Below are positions 55,601-64,000 of a DNA stretch of 64,000 nucleotides, piece after piece. The DNA lies in NCBI GenBank assembly GCA_907165065.1, contig OU015539.1, positions 19,002,816 through 19,066,815 of the forward strand. The letters are read 5' to 3'. The stretch is from Caprimulgus europaeus. Lineage: Eukaryota > Chordata > Aves > Caprimulgiformes > Caprimulgidae. A model generated the notes under the pieces. The model was not told the DNA's origin and did no database searches. It was given only the letters and a program-made list of their open reading frames with translations. Each line of letters opens with the position of its first letter. Positions within the stretch are counted from its first letter, which is position 1. Both the position numbers and the translations under genes were made by a program.

Positions 55601-58530
55601 GATGCTCTCTTGTAAGTACAGGCATTTACAAAATGATCTCTGTTTCACAGGTGTACTGTCAAAATATCCCTTTGACACCACCTCTGCCCTCGAGCCTTCC
55701 CCCCTACGCCCCTGTGAGCCAGCCCACGGTGCAGTTCATCATGCAGGGCAGCCTTCCGGCGCTCAGCTGCATGGCAGGACAGAGCCTGACCCCGGAGCCG
55801 GGCAGCCTGGCTACTGCGTCGGAACCAGGAACCCAAGCTGCTTCTGTTGGAAACACAGAAGAAAAGATCAAAGCACCCAAACCTCCGGTGGATAAAACAA
55901 AAAACGAGGAAGTGAGTGAATGCTATCAAGTAGCAAATGCATAACATTACTGAGCTGGTTGTTTGAACTTCTAAGGTTTGGGGGTTTTTGACTTTCTCTG
56001 TACTGTATTTCCCCAGCCCCTGTTGTCACTGTTGGTTTTGGTGACTGATTATGCTACCCCAGGGGCAGCTGGCAATCCTTTCTTTGAATTCTTTTGGGAT
56101 TTACTCCATTTGATGATTGCACTTTCTACTGCTTCATCAAAATAAGACAGAGAGGGATTAAAGCATCTAAAAGAGATTCTTGAAGTTCTGAAACTTTCTT
56201 GTGTGAATGTTTGGAAGGGACTTTGCAGAAGTGGGAATGTCCAGATTTCTCCAAACAGCTGGTTTTCTCCTTTCCCCTCCAGCTTTGAAATTCATGTGAA
56301 TTCTTGTAACAGTCCTGTAGAGAAGTAGGACTGTATCTTGCTGCTTATGGGCACTGAAAGTGCAGAGAAAGTAAAATACTGTGGAGATTTTGCAGTGCTG
56401 GTCCCTTGCTGCTGGGCTTTGGGTTTGCTCTACAGACCATCTGCTCTAAGCGTAGTGGATATTAACACAATAATAAAAACTTCTTAGCCAATTATTTTGC
56501 TTTCTACCACAAAACAAAACAGTAAGATACTTCTCCCACCAAACCTTCTTTTATGAGCAGCAGCTTTTATGAACTTGCTTTGATAGAATATATTCTGATG
56601 TCATCTGTAATCCTTCATTCTAGGCAACTCTGCACTTTTCAGAATGCCTTTAGAGCTGCCTAACGCTTTATATTCACAGCTATGAGTTGCTGCTTGGAGA
56701 GTCTGGTGCTTTTTGATGGATGTATGCTTGCTTCAGAGCTGTTGGAAGGGAAGGAGGTGACTGACATTAATAAGTGGATGTTTGTAGTTACTTGCTTAAA
56801 ATACATTCTCCAAGATATAAAATAAATGTTACGTAAAACAAAGGTTCCTCGTAGTGAGAACTGATATTTGTTTCAAGACAGCAGTTTACAGTGAAGGAAA
56901 CCACTGTGAGGCTCGTTCTTACTTGGGTCGTTGAAACTGTGAAATGAGTGTTTCCATAGTTAGAGCTTTTCTAAGAAAAATAGATTCAGAAACCGTTCCC
57001 AAGATCACACAAGGTTATAAACTTCTCTTTCCTGCACAGTACATGAAGAAGCTTCACATGCAGGAAAGGGCCGTGGAAGAAGTGAAACTTGCTATTAAAC
57101 CTTTTTACCAGAAGAGGGAGATCACGAAGGAGGAGTACAAGAGCATCCTTCGCAAAGCCGTGCAGAAGGTGAGCTGGGGGGAAACGAGTGACGAGGAGGA
57201 GCTGTGCAGATGGTTCAGTAAGTGGCAGTGCTTTGGATTGTACTTTCCAGCTTCAGCAGGTAGATGCTGTAGCAGATCTTTGGACTCTGCCTCATCCTCT
57301 GCAATCCTGTGGTGAAGCTGGAGTTGCTTTACGCAGGACTGAGTGGTGCCAGGGGTGAGAGCTGTGAGTGTTCCCTTTACAGGTTGTGTTTTCAGTGGTC
57401 CAGAACATCGATAAAGCTTGAAGTGCCTGAGCTGAGATGTTACATGGTGTGTGCCTGGGGTGAGAATAGTCACATCTCTCTCATTAAGAACTTTGGAATC
57501 GTCAAGGTGTTTCTGATAAAGTTAGAAAATACCTTGTGCTTTAATTCCTTGAGCATCTGTGGTGTCCATGAACTTTGGAAGAGGGCCTTGCAATTTGACT
57601 GATGTTGACTTTTGTCTCAAATCTTAGTGCTGACCAGATCGTGGCTAAAAAAAGACTTGAGCAGCAGGTAAATGTTGTCTTGTGACAGCAAGGATTGCTC
57701 TTGTGCTCAGGGCAGTTAAATGATACCCTGGAGAACTGTATTCAGTCCCTGCTCTGCATTCTTGCTGTCACTGAGAAATCCCATCATAAATCCAAATTCC
57801 TGAGATAATGGCTCCAATTTCACATCTACGTGACCCCTATGAACCTCAGGTGTGGTTTGTAGGGGAGCTGAGCAACACCAATTGCTGCTGAAGTTGCTGT
57901 GAACTCTTCTCTGAACACGGATGAAGTTCTTTGTAGGATCTGTTTTCTTCCTCCCATATCTCAGAATGGGCCCTCAAAACTGCCAGATTCTCTTCATCTG
58001 AGCCTCACTTCCTTAAAATTATCAGAAAAATGGGAAATCAACATTTCCTTCGTTACCACGTATTGTGTAAAACTGTCTGGACAGAAAAGCCTGCAGTAAA
58101 AGTGAATAATTCTGCTTTCAGAGATGCTTCTGCATTCAGTTGGTGCTCAGCAGACAAACCCTGGGCCATTTCTGCAGCACTTGGATTAAAATATTACCCG
58201 TGTTGAGTTTTCTGCTCTGTGTGTCCTGCTGTGAGATGCGGGGGGCTGTGCTGGAACCAGTTCCCCTGGGAAGCTCAGGGTTTCTCTAACACGTGTCTGT
58301 TGCCTGTCTGAACTGCTGAAATGCTGTTAATTGTTAATTGAGATGTTTTTTCTAATCCCTTGTAGATCTGCCACAGCAAAAGCGGAGAGATCAACCCGAT
58401 GAAGGTCGCAAATCTGGTGAAGGCATATGTGGAAAAATACAAACATATGAGGAAACATAAGAAATCTGATGGTGAAGATACACGTGAAGTGGAAAACAGA
58501 GCCAGCCACAACCAGCATGACTTGGACTGA
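34606..58530 (+). CDS. PHRF1: PHRF1, PHD and RING finger domain protein 1 (17 coding exons)
   Basis: Seventeen coding exons, listed separately, join in phase to 5,154 nt or 1,717 aa; human is about 1,649 aa. Order: acidic N-terminus (about 31-85); RING (C117, C120, C135, H137, C140, C143, C154 and D157); PHD finger (C197, C200, C212, C215, H220, C223, C238, C241); basic Arg/Lys-rich segment (about 350-410); large exon with an Arg/Ser-rich region (about 1030-1256); C-terminal helical domain (about 1621-1700) related to SRI domains that bind phosphorylated RNA polymerase II CTD. Family knowledge: nuclear E3 ubiquitin ligase that degrades TGIF to promote TGF-beta signalling, with H3K36-methyl binding and a role in DNA end joining. 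Introns longer than 300 bp hold CR1 at 34954, 37065, 41041, 43863 and 50601; otherwise I see nothing in them except small AT repeats. Confidence 0.97.
34954..35371 (-). mobile_element. CR1 3'-end copy in PHRF1 intron
   Basis: Starts AGAATCCCAGAGTTGCCCAG and continues to the CAGCACACTTGTGCTCCAG end. Its last base is only about 75 bp before the acceptor of PHRF1 coding exon 2. Confidence 0.92.
35447..35569 (+). CDS. PHRF1: PHRF1 coding exon 2
   Basis: Highly acidic and serine-rich ([20 protein letters not shown]), matching the human acidic N-terminus. Acceptor CCCTTTTAAAG, donor GTAGGT. Phase 1 at both ends, so skipping it would keep the frame. Confidence 0.92.
37065..37296 (-). mobile_element. 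CR1 fragment next to PHRF1 coding exon 3
   Basis: Starts TCACAGAATCACAGAGTGTC and ends near GGAACCTCCTGTG. Only about 40 bp separate it from the exon 3 acceptor, so the branch-point region of that exon lies at its edge. Confidence 0.9.
37337..37569 (+). CDS. PHRF1: PHRF1 coding exon 3 (RING, first part)
   Basis: An acidic run followed by the RING core [20 protein letters not shown] and [13 protein letters not shown]. Acceptor TGCTTTTTCAG, donor GTGAGC, phase 0 exit. Nearly identical to human in the RING part. Confidence 0.97.
38524..38607 (+). CDS. PHRF1: PHRF1 coding exon 4 (RING, end)
   Basis: Encodes [20 protein letters not shown] and FGGKILKK, giving the last RING ligand pair (C154 and D157). 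Acceptor TCTTTCTAG, donor GTGAGC. 28 codons, phase 0 at both ends. Confidence 0.96.
39581..39702 (+). CDS. PHRF1: PHRF1 coding exon 5 (PHD, first part)
   Basis: Encodes IPVENTK, then an acidic linker and [20 protein letters not shown], the first four zinc ligands of the PHD finger. Ends in phase 2 at GTAAGG. Confidence 0.97.
39703..42076 (+). other. PHRF1: PHRF1 intron between coding exons 5 and 6
   Basis: About 2.4 kb of AT-rich sequence that splits the PHD finger. It contains the CR1 fragment at 41041-41213 and a (TA)n run at 41582-41599. I see no other feature. Confidence 0.7.
41041..41213 (+). mobile_element. CR1 3'-end fragment
   Basis: Plus-orientation tail from GAGAGAAGCTGTGGCTGCTC to the doubled TTCTGTGTGATTCTGTG end. 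Confidence 0.9.
42077..42174 (+). CDS. PHRF1: PHRF1 coding exon 6 (PHD, end)
   Basis: Encodes [20 protein letters not shown] and PACAP, completing the C4HC3 PHD finger. Acceptor TTTTCCCAAG, donor GTAAGG, exit phase 1. Confidence 0.96.
42731..42903 (+). CDS. PHRF1: PHRF1 coding exon 7
   Basis: Encodes [20 protein letters not shown] then [20 protein letters not shown], colinear with human. Acceptor TGCTTTCAAG, donor GTATTT, exit phase 0. Confidence 0.95.
42904..46766 (+). other. PHRF1: PHRF1 intron between coding exons 7 and 8
   Basis: The largest internal intron (3.9 kb). It holds the old CR1 at 43863-44093. The rest is AT-rich unique sequence in which I see no exon or RNA gene. Confidence 0.7.
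43863..44093 (+). mobile_element. Old, diverged CR1 3' end
   Basis: Degenerate match: TGACTTGACGTAAGGAAAA, then GACCAACCTGG, then a TCCAACCTGAATTACTCAAT tail. Much more diverged than the other copies, so probably an older insertion. Confidence 0.6.
46767..46896 (+). CDS. PHRF1: PHRF1 coding exon 8
   Basis: Encodes [20 protein letters not shown] then [16 protein letters not shown], close to human. Acceptor CCTCAAGCAG, donor GTAAGG, exit phase 1. Confidence 0.95.
47202..47341 (+). CDS. PHRF1: PHRF1 coding exon 9 (basic segment)
   Basis: Lys/Arg-rich stretch ([20 protein letters not shown], then [20 protein letters not shown]), a likely nuclear localisation signal. The aligned human segment is likewise basic. 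Acceptor GTCCCATCAG, donor GTGAGT, exit phase 0. Confidence 0.92.
47994..48020. repeat. Perfect AT inverted repeat (12-bp arms, 3-nt loop)
   Basis: TTAATAATTAAA, spacer TAT, then its exact reverse complement, all A/T. It lies in the intron about 145 bp before PHRF1 coding exon 10. Confidence 0.85.
48165..48352 (+). CDS. PHRF1: PHRF1 coding exon 10
   Basis: Encodes [20 protein letters not shown] and [20 protein letters not shown] then PYELDPYE, strongly conserved with human. Acceptor TCTGTACAG, exit phase 2 at GTAGGA. Confidence 0.96.
49145..49264 (+). CDS. PHRF1: PHRF1 coding exon 11
   Basis: Encodes [20 protein letters not shown] then [18 protein letters not shown]. Acceptor TTTACCCACAG, donor GTAAAA. 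Phase 2 at both ends, so skipping it would keep the frame. Confidence 0.94.
49924..50078 (+). CDS. PHRF1: PHRF1 coding exon 12
   Basis: Encodes [20 protein letters not shown] then [16 protein letters not shown], nearly identical to human. Acceptor AAACATGCAG, donor GTAAGG, exit phase 1. Confidence 0.96.
50601..51220 (+). mobile_element. CR1 copy, about 620 bp, in PHRF1 intron 12
   Basis: Starts TGCGCTGGCAGCACAGAGCC and ends CCAGTCTGTGAATCTGTGG. Same subfamily and almost the same 5' truncation point as 2321-2952. It ends about 300 bp before the large exon 13. Confidence 0.93.
51529..54318 (+). CDS. PHRF1: PHRF1 coding exon 13 (large SR-rich exon)
   Basis: A 2,790-nt exon, more than half the protein. 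Landmarks shared with human are [49 protein letters not shown] and [10 protein letters not shown] long Arg/Ser-rich region with RSRSRS dipeptide runs follows (about 52960-53640). Near the end is [13 protein letters not shown]. Acceptor TATGCCGTAG, donor GTAAGT, exit phase 1. The frame is also open for 166 bp upstream of the acceptor, but that part does not resemble PHRF1. Confidence 0.96.
54970..55121 (+). CDS. PHRF1: PHRF1 coding exon 14
   Basis: Encodes [20 protein letters not shown] and [12 protein letters not shown], aligning with human REGAWDMEDV and PEPGFPDTDPSQ. The donor GTTGGT is non-standard after GT, but the join to exon 15 (SSQ then VYCQ) matches human. Confidence 0.9.
55651..55911 (+). 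CDS. PHRF1: PHRF1 coding exon 15
   Basis: Pro-rich stretch with [20 protein letters not shown], aligning with human [15 protein letters not shown], and ending KTKNEE. Acceptor TCTGTTTCACAG, donor GTGAGT. 87 codons, phase 0 at both ends. Confidence 0.95.
57040..57168 (+). CDS. PHRF1: PHRF1 coding exon 16 (C-terminal domain, first part)
   Basis: Encodes [20 protein letters not shown] then [20 protein letters not shown], almost identical to human. Helical CTD-interaction domain. Phase 0 at both ends. Confidence 0.97.
58366..58530 (+). CDS. PHRF1: PHRF1 coding exon 17 (C-terminal domain, end)
   Basis: Encodes [20 protein letters not shown] then [13 protein letters not shown] and a divergent acidic tail, with stop TGA at 58528-58530. 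Acceptor AATCCCTTGTAG. Confidence 0.97.
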   Translation: MCHSKSGEINPMKVANLVKAYVEKYKHMRKHKKSDGEDTREVENRASHNQHDLD

Positions 58531-59985
58531 ACTTCCTCTGGCTGTGGACACGATGCCAGTGGGAATAACAGCTCTGCAGTCGCATCTCATCGAAAGGAAA
58601 GTGCAGAGAAGCAAGATGACAACAGGACTTATCTGCAGAACCTTCTTTTGAATTGTTTCCATATGGGAATGAACTTGGGGTTTGTTGTTTGTTTGTTTGT
58701 TCTTTTTTTAATTACCTACAGATATAGAACTAAATAACAATCAAATGCCTCAGACCAGCAGAGTAATTCGAGGGGAAACACAGAAGAGATGAACGTTTGG
58801 GACTCCCGGATTGCTGCCGTTTTCAGGGTTCCTTTGGTCACATTTTTGGGCTGTGCACTTGTCTTGCTGAGAGTTTGAAACTGGACATCACTTTTCATCT
58901 GCAGTACATTGAGTGCTGGATACTGTTCCCCTTGTGTTTATTTATCAAAATACGGATTGTCTTTAGAACCTTTGGATTTAATACTTGAAATGTTGTATTT
59001 TTAGCCCGCGCGCTGGTGAGCGAAGCTTGACTCGCTCGGTCACCTGGGGATTGCAGGAATGAGCTCACCTTTATAAACTGACTCCAGAAACACTGCTCAA
59101 GCCCTGGTGTTTATTTACATTCTGTTGGAAGTATCTTGTTAGTGAAAAGTTTAATTTCAGGGTGGGAGAGACTGTGTTGCACTTCTGTAAATAATGCACT
59201 GATGGCTGGTTTTGTGTCTGCCTTTCAGGAAAAAAAAAAGGAGAAAAGAAGGAAAGCAAAAGCAAGAGTTGTGAATTTTCAGTAACGAGCCGGAGGGATA
59301 AGATTGAACTGATGTACAAAGCAGAAAAGTGACAGAATTTATAAAGTTATTTTGAATGGTTTTAGTCCTATAGCAGGTGTCATTTGTTTGTCTGGCAGCT
59401 GCCCCTTGCCCTGGCTGTTCTGTACAAACCTGCACGCTTGGCTCTTGCAAAAGGAATAGTGTGTCTCTCGAGGGAGCTTGGAGTCAGATCAGCGATTGCT
59501 CCTCCTCCTCTGTGGGAGGACTGGTTTTCCTCGCAAGAAAGAGAGTCCAGCAGCTCTGCTGACTTCATCTTGCCTTCTTTAAAAGCCCTCCTTGCACACA
59601 GATACCGTGGAGCAGCCCATCTTTTCAGTGATCATCTCAAATACGGTCACTTCCAGACATCGTCAGTGCCCTTGAACCTGACACGAAGCATCGTTCCCTA
59701 TCTAACCATGCTGGAGAGGAGACATTTAACAGGGGAGCTGGAGAGAAAACCAGTAAGATACAACATAGAAACTGGCTTTCCCTTCAGTGGGAACTGAATG
59801 TCCATGGTCTGTTGGACCAGCTGGCAGCAACAGGTCTTAGCTGAGGGCTTTCCTGACCTCTTGGAGTGCACTTGGAAGCTGCCCTCTGTGAGGAGAGTCT
59901 TGCTGCTTGGCTTCAAAGAGAAACCAGTGAGGTTATCTGGGACAAGTTTCAGAAATCAAATAAATGCAGCACTTTTTTTTTTTTC
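58531..59985 (+). other. PHRF1: Probable PHRF1 3' UTR
   Basis: AT-rich sequence after the PHRF1 stop with no coding exon that I can support. A small GC-rich hairpin lies at 59014-59044 (GGTGAGCGA against TCGC and TCACC). The extent is inferred from the poly(A) signal at 59959. Confidence 0.5.
59959..59964 (+). terminator. PHRF1: Candidate PHRF1 polyadenylation signal
   Basis: AATAAA in ATCAAATAAATGCAGCAC, followed within 10 nt by a long U-rich run, the usual layout of a cleavage site. This would give a 3' UTR of about 1.45 kb. Confidence 0.5.
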
Positions 59986-61900
59986 TTTTCTTTTTTTTCT
60001 AATGGTGAGCATAGGAAAAGTCACAAATAGCAAGAGCTTTGATCCCTTGCTGGCCTTCCTAACTTTTCAGTGAACTCTGATTTCAGTCATAAGATTTCTG
60101 TCAGCACACTGTAATTTTGGCTGTAGTTCCAAGCAGCTGCTTTGGGAATGGGTTTTTAAAATTTATTTAAACAAAACAAGCCCCTAGAGCAGTACTGTCT
60201 GGACTGGGAAAACACTTCACTCCCATCATTCACCATCCTACAGAGCTGCTTATGGATGAGCCCTGAACATTTTGGAGTTGATTTCTTTGCCTGTGTTTGC
60301 TTCCCCTGTGACAGTGCAGCATGAATGGAGTGTAAGGGATTTATAACTTTGGGCTTTCTTTAGAGATCTGGGGACAAAAGACCACACAGGAAGAGCGGGA
60401 AGAGAAGCTTTAGTTTTAAAGCTAAACCTCTAGCTAGGATATATCCCTAGCAGGTGGGTGTGGGGTTGTAAATACAAACACTGCTGACAGATTTCGTGAC
60501 AAAGTTCAGAAACTTTTAGGGCAGTGTTGGCACAAGAACAGGAGAACATGATCCAGTTGGGACTGCACTGAGGCTGGAAGTGGGACACCTTCAGATGTAG
60601 CAGGGGAACAGCTCTGGAATAACCTGTGTGAGTGGAAAAGGGGAGGTGGTGTGAAAAACAGAGCTTGATCAAATCATAGAAACAACTCCACTGTTGACCA
60701 GGATGACAATGTCAGTCTGGTTTGTTCCTCAGCCTGAGTGTGGGTGCTGTGGGGACCGTTAAGCCTCAGTTATGTCTGCACCTGCTGCTGCCTGGAGGAA
60801 CAAGGAGGCTGAAAATTCTGCCTTCTGCATGTGCCTTCTGCTCAAGTGTGTGGACAAGAACACTGCTTCTGTCATTCTGTCTGCCGTTAAGAACAAATCC
60901 ACCAAATTGTAAGCTGCCTCTGGGGAGAGGCAGGGAGGAGACACCTAAAAATGCCCCTTCCAGCATCTTCTAGAAAACAGTTTTTCTAGTATACTGTGTC
61001 TACTACTTACATTCACAGAAGGGGCCTCAGGAGATCACCCAGTCCAACCCCCCTGCCACAGCAGGTCCATCTCCAGCAGGTTGCACACGATGGTGTCCAG
61101 GTGGGTTTGAATCTCTCCAGAGAAGGAGACTCCACACCCTCTCTGGGCAGCCTGGCCCAGGGCTCTGGCACCCTCACACTCAGGAAGTTTCTCCTCATGT
61201 TTCAGTGGAACCTCCCGTGTTCCAGTTTGTGCCCATTGCCCCTTGTCCTGTCACTGGGCACCACCGAGAAGAGCCCGGCCCCATCCATTTGGCCCCCACA
61301 TTTCAGATATTTACAGACATTGATGAGATCCCCTCTCAGGCTGCTCTTCTCCAGGCTGAACAGTCCCAGCTCTCTCAGCCCCTCCTCACACAGGAGATGC
61401 TCCAGCCCCTCATCATCTCTGTGGCCTCTGCTGGACTCTCTCCAGAAGATCCCTCTCCCTCTTGAACTGGGGAGCCCAGAACTGGACACAGCACTCCAGA
61501 TGTGGCGTCACCAGGGCAGAGTAGAGGGCATTCTATTTTTTTTCCTCCCCTCTCTGGTTGACCCTTGTGGGTCAGATGCTGTCACATGTTTAAGGGAAGA
61601 AATCTTATTTATTCAACACCTGTAGTAGTTTGGTAGTAGCATAACCTCTTGTTGGTGTCCTTTCCCTCCTCTGCAGCAGTGGGAACACCAAGAGCTCCTT
61701 CAGCAAAGGCAGGGATGCTGCTGTAAGAAGTTGTTTCATGAGCTACTCTGCCACCATCTTTGTCTTGTAGGTGACCTCTGGAGCTGCTTTTGGGACATAC
61801 CCGTGGCCCTGGTATCTGGCCAGAGATGCTTGGGTGGTTGGGAGCTGCTCTGACGGTGGATGGAGACAGAGAGGGTGGAGTTCCTGGGCAGAGGCGGGAG
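59986..61900. other. Intergenic region between PHRF1 and the LRR gene
   Basis: Contains the CR1 copy at 61012-61535. The rest is unique sequence with no supported exon. Confidence 0.5.
61012..61535 (-). mobile_element. CR1 3'-end copy, about 525 bp
   Basis: Minus-orientation copy from TTCACAGAAGGGGCCTCAGG to CACCAGGGCAGAGTAGAGGG. Same subfamily as 22421-22971. Confidence 0.92.
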
Positions 61901-61913
61901 CGAAACAAGAGGA

Positions 61914-61923
61914 GGAAATGAAA
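61914..61923 (+). promoter_or_regulatory. ETS/IRF composite element (GGAAATGAAA) before the LRR gene
   Basis: An exact match to the GGAANNGAAA composite site bound by PU.1 with IRF4 or IRF8, 48 bp before the predicted ATG. A separate GAAAC lies just upstream at 61902. Use in vivo is inferred. Confidence 0.5.
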
Positions 61924-61970
61924 GGGGGAGGCTGACCAGGAGGACCCAGCTGGTGCCGCGCTGTGGGGCC

Positions 61971-61989
61971 ATGGCCCAGCCCGGAGCCT
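61971..61989 (+). CDS. LRR gene, predicted coding exon 1
   Basis: 19 coding nt encoding MAQPGA plus one base, ending at GTGAGT. Support comes from the Kozak context, the donor, and the phase match to 63671. Another upstream exon could exist instead. Confidence 0.55.
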
Positions 61990-64000
61990 GTGAGTAGCTG
62001 CCCCAGCTCTTTGCCACTCTGGTTCAGGGCGGTGGTGGGAACCCGTGGGCTTGTCCCTCTGATGGCGCTGGAGGAGAGACCGGGCGAGGGTGGACGCTTG
62101 CTTTCCTGTGGGCTCCTTGCCCGTGCCAGGTTTAGGTGGTCATGCTGAGATGGTGGGTCAGTCCTGAGCAGGGTGGCTTGCGCAAGGGGACGCCGCGCTC
62201 GGCGTCATCTGGTGAGGAAGTGAAACGAGGGAGAGGAAAGCAAATCTGACCACGGTTTGTTGTAATATCATGCGATCCCCATCCCACAACCCCCTGATGC
62301 TCTTCTTGCCTGCAAACCTTTCTGCTCTGGACACCCTCCTCTTGGGGATGTTCTTGGCCATCCCCAAGTCCCTTCTTGTGCACCCAGTTGTGCACAAGAA
62401 GGGACACCACAAGGCTGGTGGACACCCACCCTGCCTGTCCCCGCGTTATTCCCCTGGTCTCCTGGGACCGGGAGCATCTCTGTGGGGAATTGCAGCGTGC
62501 ATCTGGAGTGGGGGGAGGATGTGAGAGAGGAAGTGTCTGAACTCGCTGGCCTTGGCCTCAACGCATCTCCCTGGCTGTGGTCAAGAGCTGAGGGTGGGCT
62601 GGGCAAGTTACTTGGAGAGCAGCCATCCTCCCACTGTCGGTGCTGCCATGTCAGCCCGCTGCTGGGATCAGGAACCTGCTGGTTTTGGGGTAGCTGCATC
62701 TGCAGCTGGAGCTCTCGCGGTGCTTTCAGGAGAGCAAAGCTGTTAATGTGACACTTGGGCTACAGGTCAACGTCTGCTGGGCTCCGTTTCTTCCTGTGTC
62801 TTCAGGCCGAGCCAAGATCTTTGGCTTTGGTTCCTCTTGAGAGGACACAGGAGCTGCCCAAGCAGCAGCAGCAGCAGCAGCAGCTCTGGTCATGCTGTTC
62901 AACCAGCTCCTGTGTTTTACCTTTGCTTGTCCTTGCTGGCTGAAATGATCCCAAAGTCGTGCAGAGCTCAAGGGAAAAAAAAAAAACAGTGATCTGCAAC
63001 CCACAGGGTGAAAGTGTTCATCACCTTCCCTGTTGTCCTGGGGTGAGCTGGGCCAGAGCTGGTTCTGTTCAGCAGCCAGAACAGCGCTAGGGGTTGGGTT
63101 CAGCTGGGATTTGCCAGGAGAGAAACGCTGAGAACATCCCCATGTTGGCATTTGTGTCCCCGGCACTGAAGGACTTTGTGTTTGTCCCTCTGCAAGCGCA
63201 AGAGCTCAGGGGTGAGGAATATTGACCTGGATCAGCTCCATGGGCACCGGGCTCTGCCAAGGGGCTGTTCCAGCTCCTGTCCCCCATGGGCAGGAGATCC
63301 ATGAGGGGCTCTTCCTCTCTGGCTCTCTCTGGCTCTCGCTCGGGCTCTGGCTCTCCCGGGATTGCGGTTTCGGGTCGGGATTGTCGCTGCTCCGGGATCG
63401 TTCTCTGGGCACGGGCCGGGCTGGGTGGGCGGGTGCTGAGCAGTGGCTCTGGGGGTCACTCATTGGCATATATTATTATCATTATTATTTTAATATCATT
63501 ATTGTTTTAAGTTTTTTTTATTTCAATGATTAAATTATTCTTCTCTCACCCTACAAGTCTCCTTCCCATCGCCCCCCAATCCTCTCCCCTGTCCCCTGAG
63601 GGGGAGTGAGCGAGCGGCTGTGCTTGGCTGCCAGCCCAGTGCAACCACCACTCCTGTCCCACACCCCCAGGCCGGGAGCAGGAGGATGCTTTGCGTGAAG
63701 TGACTCTCTCTACGCAGAGGCTGCGTGTGCTGCCTCCAGCGGTGCTGAGCAACCCCGTGCTGGAGAGCCTTGACCTTGACAGGAACAAGCTCAGGAGCAT
63801 CACCGGCATTTCTAAGCTTTGCAAACTGAAGAAGCTGATACTCTCCAAGAACGAGATTGTGGACTTTCCCAGTGAGATCCAGAGCCTGGTCTGTTTAGAG
63901 AAGCTTGAGCTGAATCAGAACCAAATCCGGGTCATCCCAGAGGGGGTTTTCTCCCATCTCCCCAGGCTTAGACACTTGCGGCTGAACAACAACCGTCTCA
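61971..64000 (+). CDS. Leucine-rich-repeat protein, 5' part only
   Basis: Two exons can be joined: 61971-61989 and 63671 to the window end. The ATG has an ideal context (GCCATGG) and runs MAQPGA into a GTGAGT donor in phase 1. The second exon opens after TCCCACACCCCCAG and needs exactly that phase. The visible 116 residues contain four LRRs with consensus Asn at 45, 67, 90 and 114 (LESLDLDRNKLRSI, LKKLILSKNEIVDF, LEKLELNQNQIRVI, LRHLRLNNNRL). There is no signal peptide, so the protein is probably intracellular. I do not recognise the gene. It does not match my memory of LRRC56, LRRC57 or PIDD1, and no C-terminal domain is in view. The composite ETS/IRF sites suggest blood-cell expression. Confidence 0.7.
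62216..62225 (+). promoter_or_regulatory. Second ETS/IRF composite element (GAGGAAGTGAAAC)
   Basis: GGAAGTGAAA is an exact GGAANNGAAA match in the favoured PU.1/IRF form, in intron 1 of the LRR gene, about 230 bp after its first exon. Confidence 0.5.
62341..62405. repeat. Two adjacent perfect hairpins
   Basis: First: CTTGGGGA (62341-62348) with TCCCCAAG (62361-62368). Second: GTCCCTTCTTGTGCAC (62368-62383) with its exact reverse complement at 62390-62405 and a 6-nt loop, CCAGTT. They share base 62368. In intron 1 of the LRR gene. Confidence 0.92.
62861..62885 (+). repeat. (AGC)n microsatellite
   Basis: About eight AGC triplets in intron 1 of the LRR gene. Non-coding in my gene model. Confidence 0.9.
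63671..64000 (+). CDS. LRR gene, coding exon 2 (continues beyond the window)
   Basis: Open throughout in the LRR frame and encodes four leucine-rich repeats of 22-24 residues. It is cut by the window edge within LRLNNNRL, so downstream repeats and any effector domain are missing. Confidence 0.88.

Overview
The window reads as nuclear DNA of a bird, or possibly another sauropsid. The evidence is at least 19 truncated CR1 non-LTR retrotransposon 3' ends in both orientations, GC-rich CpG-island promoters, compact introns and long polypyrimidine microsatellites. There is no bacterial or viral gene organisation. Almost all long open frames are shadows of repeats or of stop-poor CpG islands; the real genes are split into exons, which I placed by hand from splice sites, reading phase and similarity to remembered families.

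Layout on the + strand. (1) 1-9.8 kb: intergenic sequence with five CR1 pieces and no gene I can support, ending in a GC-box region (about 7.87-8.48 kb) that may be the RASSF7 promoter and first exon. (2) 9.8-14.2 kb: RASSF7, a Ras-association and coiled-coil protein, complete in four coding exons. (3) 14.2-20.9 kb: intergenic sequence with minisatellites and a striking perfect 25-bp inverted repeat at 16644-16716. (4) 20878-20958, minus strand: the MIR210 hairpin, next to a CpG island (20.5-22.0 kb) that carries candidate hypoxia-response elements. (5) 24.0-25.0 kb: a second CpG island with clustered ETS sites and a tandemly duplicated splice donor, the likely PHRF1 promoter and non-coding exon 1. 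(6) 24.5-34.6 kb: PHRF1 intron 1, with a 0.5-kb G/T-rich tract, a 1.1-kb pure polypyrimidine tract and many CR1 copies. (7) 34606-58530: PHRF1 coding exons 1-17 (predicted 1,717 aa: acidic N-terminus, RING, PHD, basic linker, large SR-rich exon, C-terminal helical CTD-binding domain), then its 3' UTR to about 60 kb. (8) 61.9-64.0 kb: the 5' end of a leucine-rich-repeat gene that I cannot name. It has a tiny first coding exon, two exact ETS/IRF composite motifs and a pair of hairpins in its first intron, and it runs off the window.

The order RASSF7 (+) - MIR210 (-) - PHRF1 (+) matches human 11p15.5 in order and orientation, as I recall it, and this supports all three calls. RASSF7 acts in mitosis and cell survival, MIR210 is the hypoxia-induced microRNA, and PHRF1 is a nuclear E3 ligase and RNA-polymerase-II-CTD-associated factor. 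They are neighbours by old synteny, not members of one pathway. I found no wholly new multi-gene system. The most unusual signals are the perfect hairpins at 16.65 and 62.35 kb, the ETS/IRF elements of the unnamed LRR gene, the duplicated donor of PHRF1 exon 1 and the paired G-rich and polypyrimidine tracts in PHRF1 intron 1.
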